The notes beneath the pieces were generated by a model. The model had not been told where the DNA came from and did not search any database. It was given only the letters and a program-made list of their open reading frames with translations. A stretch of 36,515 nucleotides of DNA from a bacterium (GTDB lineage Bacteria; Spirochaetota; Spirochaetia; Treponematales; Rectinemataceae): contig JAJXZP010000119.1 of NCBI GenBank assembly GCA_021779995.1, positions 1 through 36,515 of the forward strand, in the 5' to 3' direction. Below, in pieces: positions 23,841-32,192 of this stretch. The position numbers and the translations under genes were made by a program. Numbering within the stretch: the first letter of the stretch is position 1; every line of letters begins with the position of its first letter.

Positions 23841-25091
23841 ATGACAGACTCAAGAACGCGGCTCCTCGCGCTCGCCCTGCAGCGCGCCTCGTTTCTCCAC
23901 GCGGCGGAAAAGCTAAAGCTGTGGGATATCGTTGACGATGCGGCCTCGCTCTCGGTACTTTCCCTACGAGACCTCGAAGCCGCGCTGGGCAGGCGGCTCG
24001 AGTCCGGGCGCTGGAATCCCGCTTCCCTGCTCGCTCAAGCCGAGGCCGACGCCCTCCTCCTCGAGCGGATAGGCGCCCGGTTCGTCTGCTATGACGAAAG
24101 CGAGTATCCGCCGCTCCTGCGGGAGACGGCCCAGCCGCCCTTCGGACTCTATGTCCGCGGGCCCATGCTCAGGCCGGACAGAGCGGCCGTATCGATCGTG
24201 GGAACGAGGCTGCCCACCGGGCGCGGCCTCGAGACCGCCCGCCGCCTCGCCCGTGAATTTTCCCGAGCCGGGGTGACCGTCGTCTCGGGCCTGGCCCGCG
24301 GCATAGACGGGGCGGCGCACCGCGGGGCGCTGGATGCCGCCGCCGGGAGCGGCCGCGCGCGCTCGGCTTCGGGCGGAGACGCGGGCCGCTCGGCAGGCCC
24401 GGCCGGGGGATTCGGCGGAGCCGGCTCGGCCAGGGTAGCAGGCTCGACCTGCGCCGCAGGCTTGACCTGCGCGGTGTTGCCCTGCGGCATAGACGCGGTC
24501 TATCCGCCTTCGAACCGCAATCTCGCGGCCGCCATACTCGACTCAGGCGGCCTTCTGCTTTCCGAGTATCCGCCGGGCACGGACATTCAGAAGTATCGCT
24601 TTCCCGAGCGCAACCGGATCATCGCCGGGGTGGCCCGGGCCTGCGTCGTGGTTGAGGCCCCCCTCGGCTCGGGCGCGCTCATCACCGCGACCGAGGCGCT
24701 CGGCGAGGGGCGCGATCTGTGGGTGGCGGCCGCCTGTCTGGGCGGAAGCCGGAGCGGCGGCATCGATCGATTGGCCTCCGAGGGCGCCCCGCTCATCGGA
24801 ACGGCCGGCGACATGCTGAGCGACTGGGGCTTGGCGCTCCCCGAGCGGCCCGAGGCCCGGGACGAGCCGCTCCGGGCCTGGACCCCGGCTCTCGGCGCCG
24901 GCGCTTCCGGCGCCGAATGCCCCTCCGCGGACGAAGGGCGGCGCCTCGCCGAGTCCTTGGGCGCCGAACTCGGCCTCGGCACTAGAGAAAACCCCGCCGG
25001 GCCGGCGGCCGATACGAGGTCGAGACCCGGCGCGGGGCCGAGGTCCGGCAGACTGGACTTGCGCGAACGAGCTTGGACGGCAGAGGAGTAG
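23841..25091 (+). CDS. dprA: DprA/Smf DNA-processing protein with internal insertion
   Basis: 416 residues. The Rossmann-like DprA core is clear: SIVGTRLPTGRGLETARRLA (118-137), VVSGLARGIDGAAHRGALDA (147-166), CGIDAVYPPSNRNLA, LLLSEYPPGT, FPERNRIIAGVA, VVVEAPLGSGALITA. Between GALDA and AVLPCG an insertion of about 40 Gly/Ala/Ser/Arg-rich residues (about 168-207) interrupts the fold, where other DprA proteins have about four residues. A Pro/Ala-rich tail of about 85 residues follows the core. DprA loads RecA on incoming single-stranded DNA in transformation, though many non-competent bacteria keep it. AGGAGG lies before the ATG. Confidence 0.92.
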   Translation: MTDSRTRLLALALQRASFLHAAEKLKLWDIVDDAASLSVLSLRDLEAALGRRLESGRWNPASLLAQAEADALLLERIGARFVCYDESEYPPLLRETAQPPFGLYVRGPMLRPDRAAVSIVGTRLPTGRGLETARRLAREFSRAGVTVVSGLARGIDGAAHRGALDAAAGSGRARSASGGDAGRSAGPAGGFGGAGSARVAGSTCAAGLTCAVLPCGIDAVYPPSNRNLAAAILDSGGLLLSEYPPGTDIQKYRFPERNRIIAGVARACVVVEAPLGSGALITATEALGEGRDLWVAAACLGGSRSGGIDRLASEGAPLIGTAGDMLSDWGLALPERPEARDEPLRAWTPALGAGASGAECPSADEGRRLAESLGAELGLGTRENPAGPAADTRSRPGAGPRSGRLDLRERAWTAEE

Positions 25092-25097
25092 TGCACC

Positions 25098-27377
25098 ATG
25101 GCAGAGCGAACGGCTCAATCGAAACGACCAGCCTCCGCGGGCGCCGCGGACGAGCAGACAAGCTCGTCCAAGCCCGCGGCCGCGCCCACGACAGTCCCGA
25201 AGGCGAAGACGAGCGCGAAGGCAAAGGCGAAGCCGAAGCCCAAGGCCAAGGAAAAGCCCAAGGGCATCCTCGTGGTGGTGGAGTCGCCCGCGAAGGCCAA
25301 GACGATCGAAAAGTACCTCGGATCGAAATACACCGTGCTCGCCTCGATGGGCCATCTCATCGACCTGCCCAAGTCGCGCATCGGCATCGACGTCGAGGGC
25401 GACTTCGAGCCCGAGTACCTCACCATCCGGGGCAAGGCCAAGCTCCTGAAGGAGCTGCAGAAGGCCGCCAAGAAATCCAGCCTCGTCCTCCTGGCATCTG
25501 ATAACGACCGCGAAGGCGAGGCCATCTCCTACCATATCCGCAAGGCTCTCCTGTCGAAGGAAGCCTCCGTCCCGATGGAGCGGATCGTCTTCAACGAGAT
25601 CACGCCGCAGGCCATCCGCGACGCGGTCAAGAATCCCCGCGAGATCGACGAGACGAAGGTGAACGCCCAGAAGGCCCGCCGCGTCCTCGACCGGCTCGTG
25701 GGCTACAATCTCTCGCCCCTGCTCTGGAAGAAGGTCAAGAACGGGCTTTCGGCGGGGCGGGTGCAGTCGGTCGCCCTCCGCCTCATCTGCGACCGAGAGA
25801 AAGAGGTCGAGACCTTCCTGCCCGAGGAGTACTGGAGCCTCGAGGCGGATTTCCGCAAGGGCCGGGGCGCCTTCTCGGGCGAGCTCGTCCTCTTCCGCGG
25901 AGCCAAGCCGGAGCTCAAGGGCGAGGCCGGCGCCTCGGAGGTGATCGCCGCCGTCGAAGGGAAAAAGGCGGTCGTGGGCGAGGTCCGGGAGACGGAAAGA
26001 AGCATGAAGCCCAAGCCGCCCTTCACCACCTCCAAGCTCCAGCAGACCGCGGCCAACCGGCTGGGGTATACGAGCAAGAAGACCATGCAGATCGCCCAGC
26101 AGCTCTACGAGGGCGTCAATGTCGGCTCGACCCGCATAGGTCTCATCACCTACATGCGCACGGACTCCACGCGCATCTCCGAGACGGCCATCGCGGAGGT
26201 GCGGGGCTATATCGGAGAGAAGTACCCGGCCGAGCTGCCCGAATCGCCCAACGTCTACGTGACCGACGGCAAGGCCCAGGACGCCCACGAGGCCATCCGC
26301 CCCACCATCGTCGCCTACGATCCCGACTCGCTCAAGGACCATCTGACGCGCGACCAGCTGCGGCTCTATGCCCTCGTCTGGGAGCGCTTCGTCGCCAGCC
26401 AGATGACGGGGGCCAAGATCCGCTCGACGAGCTCGGACATCGTCGTGGGCGACGCGACCTTCCGCGTCGGCTCGTCGCACATCGTCGAGCAGGGCTTCTA
26501 CAAGGTCGTCAAGCTCGGCGCGTCGAAAGAGGACCGGGCCTCGGGCGGCGCCGAGGGCGGCAGTGTCCCCGAGCTCCGTCCGGGCGAGGATCTCAAGATC
26601 GAGCGCTTCCGGCCCGAGCAGCACTTCACCCAGGGCCCCTCGCGCTTCACCGACGCCTCGATCATCCGGGCGATGGAGGAGCAGGGCATCGGCCGCCCCT
26701 CCACCTACGCGCCCACCATCTCGGTCCTCCTGGAGCGCTACTACGTCACCCGTGAGAACCGCCAGCTCGCGCCGACGACCCTCGGCCGCATGATCAGCGA
26801 CATTCTCGTCGAATCCTTCCCCCAGGTGGTCAACGTGAGTTTCACCGCCGGCATGGAGGCCGGCCTCGACGAGGTCGAGGACGCCAAGACCGACTGGGTG
26901 CGCATGATCCGGACCTTCTACAGCCCCTTCAAGCTGCGGGTCGACGAAGTGATGGAGAAGCTCCAGTCCTACCGCGGCAGGCTCGACGAGCCGACCGACA
27001 TCGTCTGCGACAAGTGCGGCCGTCCCATGGTCAAGAAGCTCGGCCGCTTCGGCTTCTTCCTGGCCTGCACCGGCTTTCCCGAATGCCGCAACACCCGCTC
27101 CATTCCGCTCGCGAAGTGCCCGCGCTGCGGGACCGGCGACATAGTCGCCCGCAGGCGCGCCAACGGCAGGGGAAGGGAGTTCTACGGCTGCAGCCGCTAC
27201 CCCGACTGCGATTTCATCACCTACTCGAAGCCCACGGGCTCGAATTGCCCCAAGTGCGGCTGGTTCCTCGTCGAGAAGTACGACAAGAAATCCGGGAGCC
27301 ACAAGGCCTGCATCAACCCGGACTGCGACTACCTGCACACGCACGAGGAGGAGGGCGAGCGTGGACCGGAGGATTGA
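25098..27377 (+). CDS. topA: DNA topoisomerase I (type IA)
   Basis: 759 residues. A Lys/Ala/Pro-rich tail (1-55) precedes the TOPRIM domain (LVVVESPAKAKTIEKYLG, with Glu62; SDNDREGEA with Asp135 and Asp137). The catalytic tyrosine is Tyr352 in LITYMRTDSTRIS. Later signatures include DAHEAIRPT and GIGRPSTYAPTI. Three C-terminal four-cysteine zinc modules are visible (CDKCGRP...CTGFPEC, CPRCG...CSRYPDC, CPKCG...CINPDC). It relaxes negative supercoils. The lysine-rich tail is unlike E. coli TopA and resembles the basic extensions of high-GC bacteria. GAGGAG overlaps the dprA end, and its own 3' end overlaps the next gene by 17 bases. Confidence 0.97.
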   Translation: MAERTAQSKRPASAGAADEQTSSSKPAAAPTTVPKAKTSAKAKAKPKPKAKEKPKGILVVVESPAKAKTIEKYLGSKYTVLASMGHLIDLPKSRIGIDVEGDFEPEYLTIRGKAKLLKELQKAAKKSSLVLLASDNDREGEAISYHIRKALLSKEASVPMERIVFNEITPQAIRDAVKNPREIDETKVNAQKARRVLDRLVGYNLSPLLWKKVKNGLSAGRVQSVALRLICDREKEVETFLPEEYWSLEADFRKGRGAFSGELVLFRGAKPELKGEAGASEVIAAVEGKKAVVGEVRETERSMKPKPPFTTSKLQQTAANRLGYTSKKTMQIAQQLYEGVNVGSTRIGLITYMRTDSTRISETAIAEVRGYIGEKYPAELPESPNVYVTDGKAQDAHEAIRPTIVAYDPDSLKDHLTRDQLRLYALVWERFVASQMTGAKIRSTSSDIVVGDATFRVGSSHIVEQGFYKVVKLGASKEDRASGGAEGGSVPELRPGEDLKIERFRPEQHFTQGPSRFTDASIIRAMEEQGIGRPSTYAPTISVLLERYYVTRENRQLAPTTLGRMISDILVESFPQVVNVSFTAGMEAGLDEVEDAKTDWVRMIRTFYSPFKLRVDEVMEKLQSYRGRLDEPTDIVCDKCGRPMVKKLGRFGFFLACTGFPECRNTRSIPLAKCPRCGTGDIVARRRANGRGREFYGCSRYPDCDFITYSKPTGSNCPKCGWFLVEKYDKKSGSHKACINPDCDYLHTHEEEGERGPED

Positions 27378-28401
27378 GGAGCACCTCGCCTACCTGTCCG
27401 CGGTCAGGGGTCTCTCCTCTCGCACCGTGCGCTCGTACCGCGAGGACCTCGAGCGCTTCGAGGCCTTCCTCTCCTCCGTCGGGGCGAACGTCGACGAGGT
27501 CGGCACGCGCGAGCTGCGCGCCTTCGCCGCCGAGCTCGTCTCGGAAGGCAAGGCGGCCTCCAGCGTCAACCGCGCCTTGTCGGCCGTGCGCGGCTATTAC
27601 CGCTACCGGGTGCGCTTCGGCGCCCTGGCCGTGGACCCCTCGCGCGACCTCGAGTCCCTGAGCACGCGGCGGAACCTGCCGCGCTTCCTCTTCGAGGCCG
27701 ACGCCGACGCCTTCATCTCGGGGGTGTCGGGCGACGATTTTCGCTCGGTCCGGGACCGGGCCATACTCGAGCTATTGTACTCGACCGGCTGCCGCGTCGG
27801 CGAGGCCGCGGGCCTCACCCTGGACCGGCTCGACCTCGCGGGCGGGACGGCCCGGGTCAGGGGCAAGGGATCGAAGGAGCGCATCGTGTTCCTGGCCCAG
27901 CCGGCCCGGAGCGCGCTGGCCGCCTACCTCGGCATGCGCGCCGCGCGCGTCGCGCGATCCGGGGCTCTGGCGCGGCGTCGCGGCCGGTCCGAGGGCGCGC
28001 GGTCCGAGGCGGGTCCAGGCGCCGAGCCCGTTTCGCCTACGGGGACCGCGCCCGGACCCGCCAGGCGGAATGCCGCCGCGGAAGCGCGCCCAGCGGGCGA
28101 GCGCTCCGAGGGCGAGTATCTTTTCATCAACGCGCGGGGCGGCAGGCTCACGGAGCGGGGCATCGAATGGCTCATCGAAGGCTACGCCGAGCGCGCCGGC
28201 CTTCACGCCAGAGTGACGCCGCACTCGTTCAGGCACAGCTTCGCGACCCACCTCGTGGGGCGGGGCGCGGACATACGGGTGGTCCAGGAGCTCCTGGGCC
28301 ATTCGAGCGTGTCGACGACGCAGATCTATACGCACGTCGACATGGAACGGCTCAGGAAAGTCTACGATCAAGCCCACCCGCACGGTGGGCGAGGGAAGTG
28401 A
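27361..28401 (+). CDS. XerC/XerD-family tyrosine recombinase (second copy) with internal insertion
   Basis: 346 residues from GTG 27361, inside the end of topA, with GGAGG upstream. Catalytic residues: Arg145 (TGCRVGEA), Lys169 ([13 protein letters not shown]), His288-x2-Arg291 ([12 protein letters not shown]), His314 (LLGHSSVS) and Tyr323 (TTQIYTHV). It is about 50 residues longer than normal Xer because of an Arg/Gly/Ala/Pro-rich insertion (about 200-250) between the helix after the beta-hairpin and [13 protein letters not shown]. The insertion lies outside the active site, so the enzyme may still work. It shares the family fold with the other Xer in the window but differs clearly in the N-terminal domain, as XerC and XerD do. 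Followed immediately by hslV. Confidence 0.9.
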   Translation: MDRRIEEHLAYLSAVRGLSSRTVRSYREDLERFEAFLSSVGANVDEVGTRELRAFAAELVSEGKAASSVNRALSAVRGYYRYRVRFGALAVDPSRDLESLSTRRNLPRFLFEADADAFISGVSGDDFRSVRDRAILELLYSTGCRVGEAAGLTLDRLDLAGGTARVRGKGSKERIVFLAQPARSALAAYLGMRAARVARSGALARRRGRSEGARSEAGPGAEPVSPTGTAPGPARRNAAAEARPAGERSEGEYLFINARGGRLTERGIEWLIEGYAERAGLHARVTPHSFRHSFATHLVGRGADIRVVQELLGHSSVSTTQIYTHVDMERLRKVYDQAHPHGGRGK

Positions 28402-28406
28402 GCGAC

Positions 28407-28940
28407 ATGAGGATCCGATCTACGACGGTGATCGCGGTGCGCCGCGACGGCAAGGTGGCGATGGCCGGAGACGGCCAGGTCACGATGGGCAACACGGTGA
28501 TGAAGAGCAACGCGAAGAAAGTGCGCACGATCCTGGACGGCAAGATCCTCGTCGGTTTCGCGGGCGCCACCGCCGACGCCTTCACGCTCTTCGAGCATTT
28601 CGAGGCGAAGATCAAGGAATTCCAGGGCGACCTGACGCGAGCCGCGGTGGAGCTGGCCAAGGACTGGCGCACCGACAAGATGCTCCGCAAGCTCGAGGCC
28701 CTGCTCCTCGTGGCCGACGCGGAGAAGTCCCTCCTGCTCTCGGGCACGGGCGACGTGATCGAGCCCGCCGAGGACGTCATCGCCATCGGCTCGGGAGGGC
28801 CCTACGCCTACGCCGCGGCCCTGGCCTATCTCGACGGCACCCAGCTCACGGCCAAGGAGATCGCGACACGCAGCCTCGGCATCGCCTCGGGCATCTGCAT
28901 CTACACGAACGACCGCGTGGTGGTGGAGGAGATCGGATGA
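28407..28940 (+). CDS. hslV: HslV, protease subunit of the HslUV complex
   Basis: 177 residues. The N-terminal-nucleophile protease motif is [26 protein letters not shown]; the first Thr after MRIRS should be the catalytic residue once the short leader is removed. [22 protein letters not shown] and [15 protein letters not shown] are typical HslV segments. ATG 28407 has GAGGGA about 10 bases upstream; an in-frame GTG (28398) is too close to that site. It forms the proteolytic dodecamer of HslUV, an ATP-dependent cytoplasmic protease. The stop overlaps the hslU start as ATGA. Confidence 0.95.
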   Translation: MRIRSTTVIAVRRDGKVAMAGDGQVTMGNTVMKSNAKKVRTILDGKILVGFAGATADAFTLFEHFEAKIKEFQGDLTRAAVELAKDWRTDKMLRKLEALLLVADAEKSLLLSGTGDVIEPAEDVIAIGSGGPYAYAAALAYLDGTQLTAKEIATRSLGIASGICIYTNDRVVVEEIG

Positions 28941-30337
28941 GCGAAGACTTCGCGACGATGACCCCGCGGAAGATCGTCGAGGAGCTCGACCGCTACATCG
29001 TCGGGCAGCTCAAGGCCAAGCGGGCCGTGGCCGTGGCCCTGCGCAACCGCATGCGGCGCCAGCGCCTCCCCGAGGATATCCGCGACGAGATAGCCCCCAA
29101 GAACATCCTCATGATCGGTCCCACCGGCGTCGGCAAGACCGAGATCGCGCGCCGCCTGGCCAAGCTCTGCGGAGCCCCCTTCATCAAGGTCGAGGCCACG
29201 AAGTACACCGAGGTGGGCTACGTGGGCCGGGACGTCGAGTCCATGATCCGCGACCTCATGGCCTCCGGCGTGGCCATGGTCAAGACCGAGATGCAGGCGG
29301 GCGTCAAGGAGGAGGCCGAGCGCCGCGCCGAGGAGCGCCTCCTCGACCTCCTGCTGCCGGGCATCACCTCGGCCACCGAGCCCGTCGGCTCGACCCAGGC
29401 GACCTACATCCCCCTCGGCCCGGCGGGCGATGCGAAGGGCTCGGCCGGCGCGGACACCCGCGAGAAGTTCCGCGCTCTCCTGCGCGACGGCAAGCTCGAC
29501 GGCCGGGAAGTCGAGATCACCGTGCAGGGCGGCGGACCCGCCATCGAGATCTTCTCGGGGAACCAGATGGAGGAGATGGAGGTCGCCCTGGGCGGGCTCG
29601 GAGGGCTCGGCAACATATTCGGCGGCAAGCGCAAGAAGAAGTCCGTCACCGTCGCGGAGGCCAGGCGGATACTCGCCGCCGAGGAGCTGGACAAGCTCGT
29701 CGACCCCGACCGGGCCGCCGAGGAGGCCCGGCACCGCGTCGAGCAGACCGGCATCGTCTTCATCGACGAGATCGACAAGATCGCCAACCGCGAAGGGCGG
29801 AGCTCCGCGGGAGTCGACGTCTCGCGCGAGGGCGTGCAGCGGGACATCCTCCCGATAGTCGAGGGTTCCACGGTCAACACCAAGTGGGGGCCGATCGATA
29901 CGTCGCACATCCTCTTCATCGCGGCCGGAGCCTTCAACGTGTCGAAGCCCCAGGACCTCATCCCCGAGCTTCAGGGCCGCTTTCCCATCCGCGTCGAGCT
30001 GGAGGCCCTGTCCGGCAAGGACTTCGAGCGCATCCTCACCGAGCCCAAGAACGCCCTCATAACCCAGTACAGCATGCTGCTCTCGGCGGAGGGGGTCGAG
30101 CTGGAGTTCGCTCCCGAGGCCGTGTCGCGCATCGCGGAGATAGCGGCGGCGGCCAACGCGCACACGGAGAACATCGGCGCGAGGCGGCTCCAGACCGTCA
30201 TGGAGCGGCTCCTGGAGGAGCTGTCCTTCGAGGCGCCGGACATGGCCGGGGTCAAGGTGACCGTCGACACGGCCTACGTGGACTCCCGCTTCAGGGACTT
30301 CGCCGAGCGCCAGGACCTGAGCAAGTACATACTGTGA
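28937..30337 (+). CDS. hslU: HslU, ATPase subunit of the HslUV protease
   Basis: 466 residues. Opens with [16 protein letters not shown]; Walker A GPTGVGKT (61-68); pore-loop region [10 protein letters not shown]; a variable I-domain (about 110-250) holding the Gly-rich [12 protein letters not shown]; Walker [26 protein letters not shown] in the sensor region. It ends SKYIL, the C-terminal tail that docks into HslV. It unfolds substrates and feeds them to HslV. ATGA overlap with hslV makes coupled translation likely. The last gene before a 445-base gap. Confidence 0.97.
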   Translation: MSEDFATMTPRKIVEELDRYIVGQLKAKRAVAVALRNRMRRQRLPEDIRDEIAPKNILMIGPTGVGKTEIARRLAKLCGAPFIKVEATKYTEVGYVGRDVESMIRDLMASGVAMVKTEMQAGVKEEAERRAEERLLDLLLPGITSATEPVGSTQATYIPLGPAGDAKGSAGADTREKFRALLRDGKLDGREVEITVQGGGPAIEIFSGNQMEEMEVALGGLGGLGNIFGGKRKKKSVTVAEARRILAAEELDKLVDPDRAAEEARHRVEQTGIVFIDEIDKIANREGRSSAGVDVSREGVQRDILPIVEGSTVNTKWGPIDTSHILFIAAGAFNVSKPQDLIPELQGRFPIRVELEALSGKDFERILTEPKNALITQYSMLLSAEGVELEFAPEAVSRIAEIAAAANAHTENIGARRLQTVMERLLEELSFEAPDMAGVKVTVDTAYVDSRFRDFAERQDLSKYIL

Positions 30338-30466
30338 TAGGCCGAAAAGAATCGGACCGCGGAGGCAGGGAGTGAATGGAGAACGCGAAGGACGCTATGA
30401 GGAAAAAGGAGATGGCAGGATGAGAACGAATGAGAAGGGCGCGGCGGATTTCAGGATCGGCGCAGT

Positions 30467-30488
30467 CTCCATCGCGAATCCGATGGAG
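30467..30488 (+). terminator. Candidate terminator after hslVU
   Basis: CTCCATCG (30467-30474) and CGATGGAG (30481-30488) form a perfect 8-bp stem with a 6-base loop, followed by TCATCTCATTTT. It is 130 bases downstream of the hslU stop; the T-rich tail is imperfect. Confidence 0.4.
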
Positions 30489-30657
30489 TCATCTCATTTT
30501 CCATCCACTTTTCCGACCTTCACGTCTCTTCCTCCGCGCCTTTGCGCCTTTGCGCGCTCTCCTTCTTCCATTTTACGTCTAGTAGTTTCTGCCTTTGAGC
30601 CTCCGCGCCTCTCTTTTCCGTCTCCTCTCACTTTCTCGTTTTCTTCTTTTCGGCCCG

Positions 30658-30693
30658 CCCCGGCCCCGGCTTCGGCCCCGGCCCCGGCTTCGG
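30658..30693 (+). repeat. Two tandem 18-bp GC-rich units
   Basis: CCCCGGCCCCGGCTTCGG occurs twice back to back (30658-30675, 30676-30693) and is itself built of CCCCGG sub-units. It lies directly before the sigma-28-like promoter of the flagellar operon. Confidence 0.85.
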
Positions 30694-30700
30694 TTTTGCC

Positions 30701-30727
30701 TAATCTGAGGGCTCCGAAAGCCGAAAA
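30701..30727 (+). promoter_or_regulatory. Sigma-28 (FliA)-like promoter of the flgB operon
   Basis: TAAT (30701-30704), exactly 15 bases, then GCCGAAAA (30720-30727). The sigma-28 consensus is TAAA-N15-GCCGATAA, so 3 of 4 and 7 of 8 bases agree with exact spacing. The leader to flgB (30783) would be about 50 bases. Confidence 0.6.
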
Positions 30728-30782
30728 TATACCAAGGAAGGGGGACCCCGAGGGGTTCGAAGCCTTCCTAGGAGCGAAGTGA

Positions 30783-31202
30783 ATGTTCGAAGGAACGTCG
30801 TTCGGAAGAACGGTCGATCTCCTGCAGCGGTCCATGGACGTGGCCACGCTGCGCCGGCAGGTCATAGCGGACAATATCGCGAACGCCGATGTGCCGAATT
30901 TCAAGCGTTCGGTGATCAATTTCGAGTCCTCGCTCCAGAGCGCGCTCGAATCGACCCAGGATCGCCCGGCGCTCATGCTCGCGACGGACAATCCCCGCCA
31001 CATATCGAATTATCAGCCGGTGGATTACCGGACCGTGCAGCCGCGCCGGGTGCTCGACTACATGACCACGTCCAAGAACAACGGGAATAACGTGGATCCC
31101 GAGGAGGAACTCATGGCCTCGGTGCAGAACCAGCTCATGTACACCCTCCAGGCCCAGGCGGTGAGCTACGAATTCGGCCAGGTCAACCTGGTCCTGAGGT
31201 AG
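30783..31202 (+). CDS. flgB: Flagellar basal-body rod protein FlgB
   Basis: 139 residues. The N-terminal helix with LRRQVIADNIANADVPNFKRS is the rod/hook-family signature (ANNIANxxTPxF type), and the C-terminal helix (MASVQNQLMYTLQAQAVSYEFGQVNLVLR) completes the coiled-coil pair. FlgB forms the proximal rod of the periplasmic flagellar motor and is exported by the flagellar type III system without a cleaved signal. AGGAG lies eight bases before the ATG. It heads the flagellar operon behind a sigma-28-like promoter. Confidence 0.95.
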   Translation: MFEGTSFGRTVDLLQRSMDVATLRRQVIADNIANADVPNFKRSVINFESSLQSALESTQDRPALMLATDNPRHISNYQPVDYRTVQPRRVLDYMTTSKNNGNNVDPEEELMASVQNQLMYTLQAQAVSYEFGQVNLVLR

Positions 31203-31214
31203 GAGGCATAGGAC

Positions 31215-31670
31215 ATGGGACTTTTCACCTCCATAGATATCGCCAGCTCGGGCATGACGGCCGAGCGCCTGCGCTCCGACGTCATCGCCAACAACATAGC
31301 CAACGTCAGCACGACGAGGACCCCCGAGGGCGGCCCTTTCCAGCGCAGCCGCGTCATCCTGGCTCCGCGCGTCGACCAGCCTTTCTACCGGACCCCCTTC
31401 GTGCCCGGCCAGCTCGATGACGGGGCGGGGCGGGGCGTGCGCGTCGTCGAGATCGAGAAGGACACCTCGCCGCCGCGGCTCGTCTACGATCCCACCCATC
31501 CCGACGCGATCAAGACCGGCCCCAAGGCCGGCTACGTCGAGATGCCCAACGTCAACATAGTCACCGAGATGGTCGATCTCATCGCGGCTTCGCGCGCCTA
31601 CGAAGCCAACGCGGCCATCGTCAACGGTTCCAAGGCGATGTTCATGAAGGCGCTCGATATCGGGAGGTAG
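31215..31670 (+). CDS. flgC: Flagellar basal-body rod protein FlgC
   Basis: 151 residues. The N-terminal SSGMTAERLRSDVIANNIANVSTTRTPEGGPF and C-terminal MPNVNIVTEMVDLIAASRAYEANAAIVNGSKAM segments are diagnostic for FlgC. It is a proximal rod subunit assembled next to FlgB. GGAGG overlaps the flgB stop and sits eight bases before the ATG. The gene is the expected length and shows no insertions, unlike several genes of the preceding cluster. Confidence 0.96.
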   Translation: MGLFTSIDIASSGMTAERLRSDVIANNIANVSTTRTPEGGPFQRSRVILAPRVDQPFYRTPFVPGQLDDGAGRGVRVVEIEKDTSPPRLVYDPTHPDAIKTGPKAGYVEMPNVNIVTEMVDLIAASRAYEANAAIVNGSKAMFMKALDIGR

Positions 31671-31673
31671 TGT

Positions 31674-32072
31674 ATGGCGATCGATCTTGCACAGCTTACG
31701 ACACCGCTCCGGCCGGCGGATCCCCTGGGGGGCGGCGCTCCGGCTCGCCTTGCGCGCACCAATCCCATGCACTACACTGCCGATGGCCTCACGGGGCCCC
31801 TGACGCCTTCGGATTCCGTGGACGGCGCGGCCGGAGCCCGGGCCGGCGGTTCGGCGGCTTTCGAGAGTTCGCTCTTGAAGGCCATGGACGGGGTCAACGC
31901 CTCCCAGGTCAAGAGCGACGCCGCCGTGCAGAAGATGCTCGTCAATCCGAACACCGTCGACGTCCAGGACGTGACCATCGCCATGGCGGAGGCGAACATG
32001 TCGCTCAACATCGCCCGGACGATCCTGAGCCGCGTCGTCACCGCGTGGAGGGACGTGATCAATACGAGGTAA
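31674..32072 (+). CDS. fliE: Flagellar hook-basal body protein FliE
   Basis: 132 residues. The conserved C-terminal half is clear: FESSLLKAMDGVNASQVKSDAAVQKMLVNPNTVDVQDVTIAMAEANMSLNIARTILSRVVTAWRDVINTR (about 63-132) matches the FliE core. FliE joins the MS ring (FliF) to the rod and is the first substrate of the flagellar export gate. The N-terminal 60 residues are Gly/Ala/Pro-rich and longer than in the usual FliE of about 105 residues. It starts three bases after flgC with GGGAGG overlapping the flgC end. Confidence 0.93.
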   Translation: MAIDLAQLTTPLRPADPLGGGAPARLARTNPMHYTADGLTGPLTPSDSVDGAAGARAGGSAAFESSLLKAMDGVNASQVKSDAAVQKMLVNPNTVDVQDVTIAMAEANMSLNIARTILSRVVTAWRDVINTR

Positions 32073-32161
32073 CCTTTGGCCGGCCGCATCCGGCTGGGAC
32101 GGGCGCCGAATGGGGAGGCGCCGGGACCGGGGGAATCCGGGTGCGGTCGACGGTTTCATAA

Positions 32162-32190
32162 GCGGACGTGAAGGTCCGCGCTGGGGGGGG
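32162..32190 (+). promoter_or_regulatory. Hairpin plus G8 tract in front of fliF
   Basis: GCGGAC (32162-32167) and GTCCGC (32174-32179) form a 6-bp stem, followed by CT and eight consecutive G residues (32183-32190) two bases before the fliF ATG. The G-run is the only Shine-Dalgarno-like sequence present. The rest of the 120-base fliE-fliF gap is GC-rich with no further recognisable element. Confidence 0.5.
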
Positions 32191-32192
32191 AC

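Larger units (their letters stand above)
30338..30700. other. Intergenic region of unusual composition between hslU and flgB
   Basis: No convincing gene in about 360 bases. The left part (30360-30440) is purine-rich on the plus strand; the right part (30490-30655) is almost pure pyrimidine, containing GCGCCTTTGCGCCTTTGCGC and later CCTCCGCGCC blocks. An 8-bp hairpin (30467-30488) sits between them. An 18-bp repeat follows at 30658. The composition differs from the uniformly GC-rich coding DNA around it. One reading frame stays open across it, but its translated product is Pro/Ser/Phe low complexity and I do not believe it. Confidence 0.65.

Noticed and set aside
24543-27344. Open minus-strand frame of about 930 codons opposite dprA and topA
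   Set aside because: Antisense shadow of TopA, with the same Leu/Asp/Val/Gly bias as the other antisense frames and no domain.
30372-30782. Plus-strand frame of 136 codons in the hslU-flgB gap
   Set aside because: Translation is low-complexity Ser/Pro/Phe/Ala from the pyrimidine tract and the 18-bp repeat, with no ribosome binding site; it also covers the flgB promoter.
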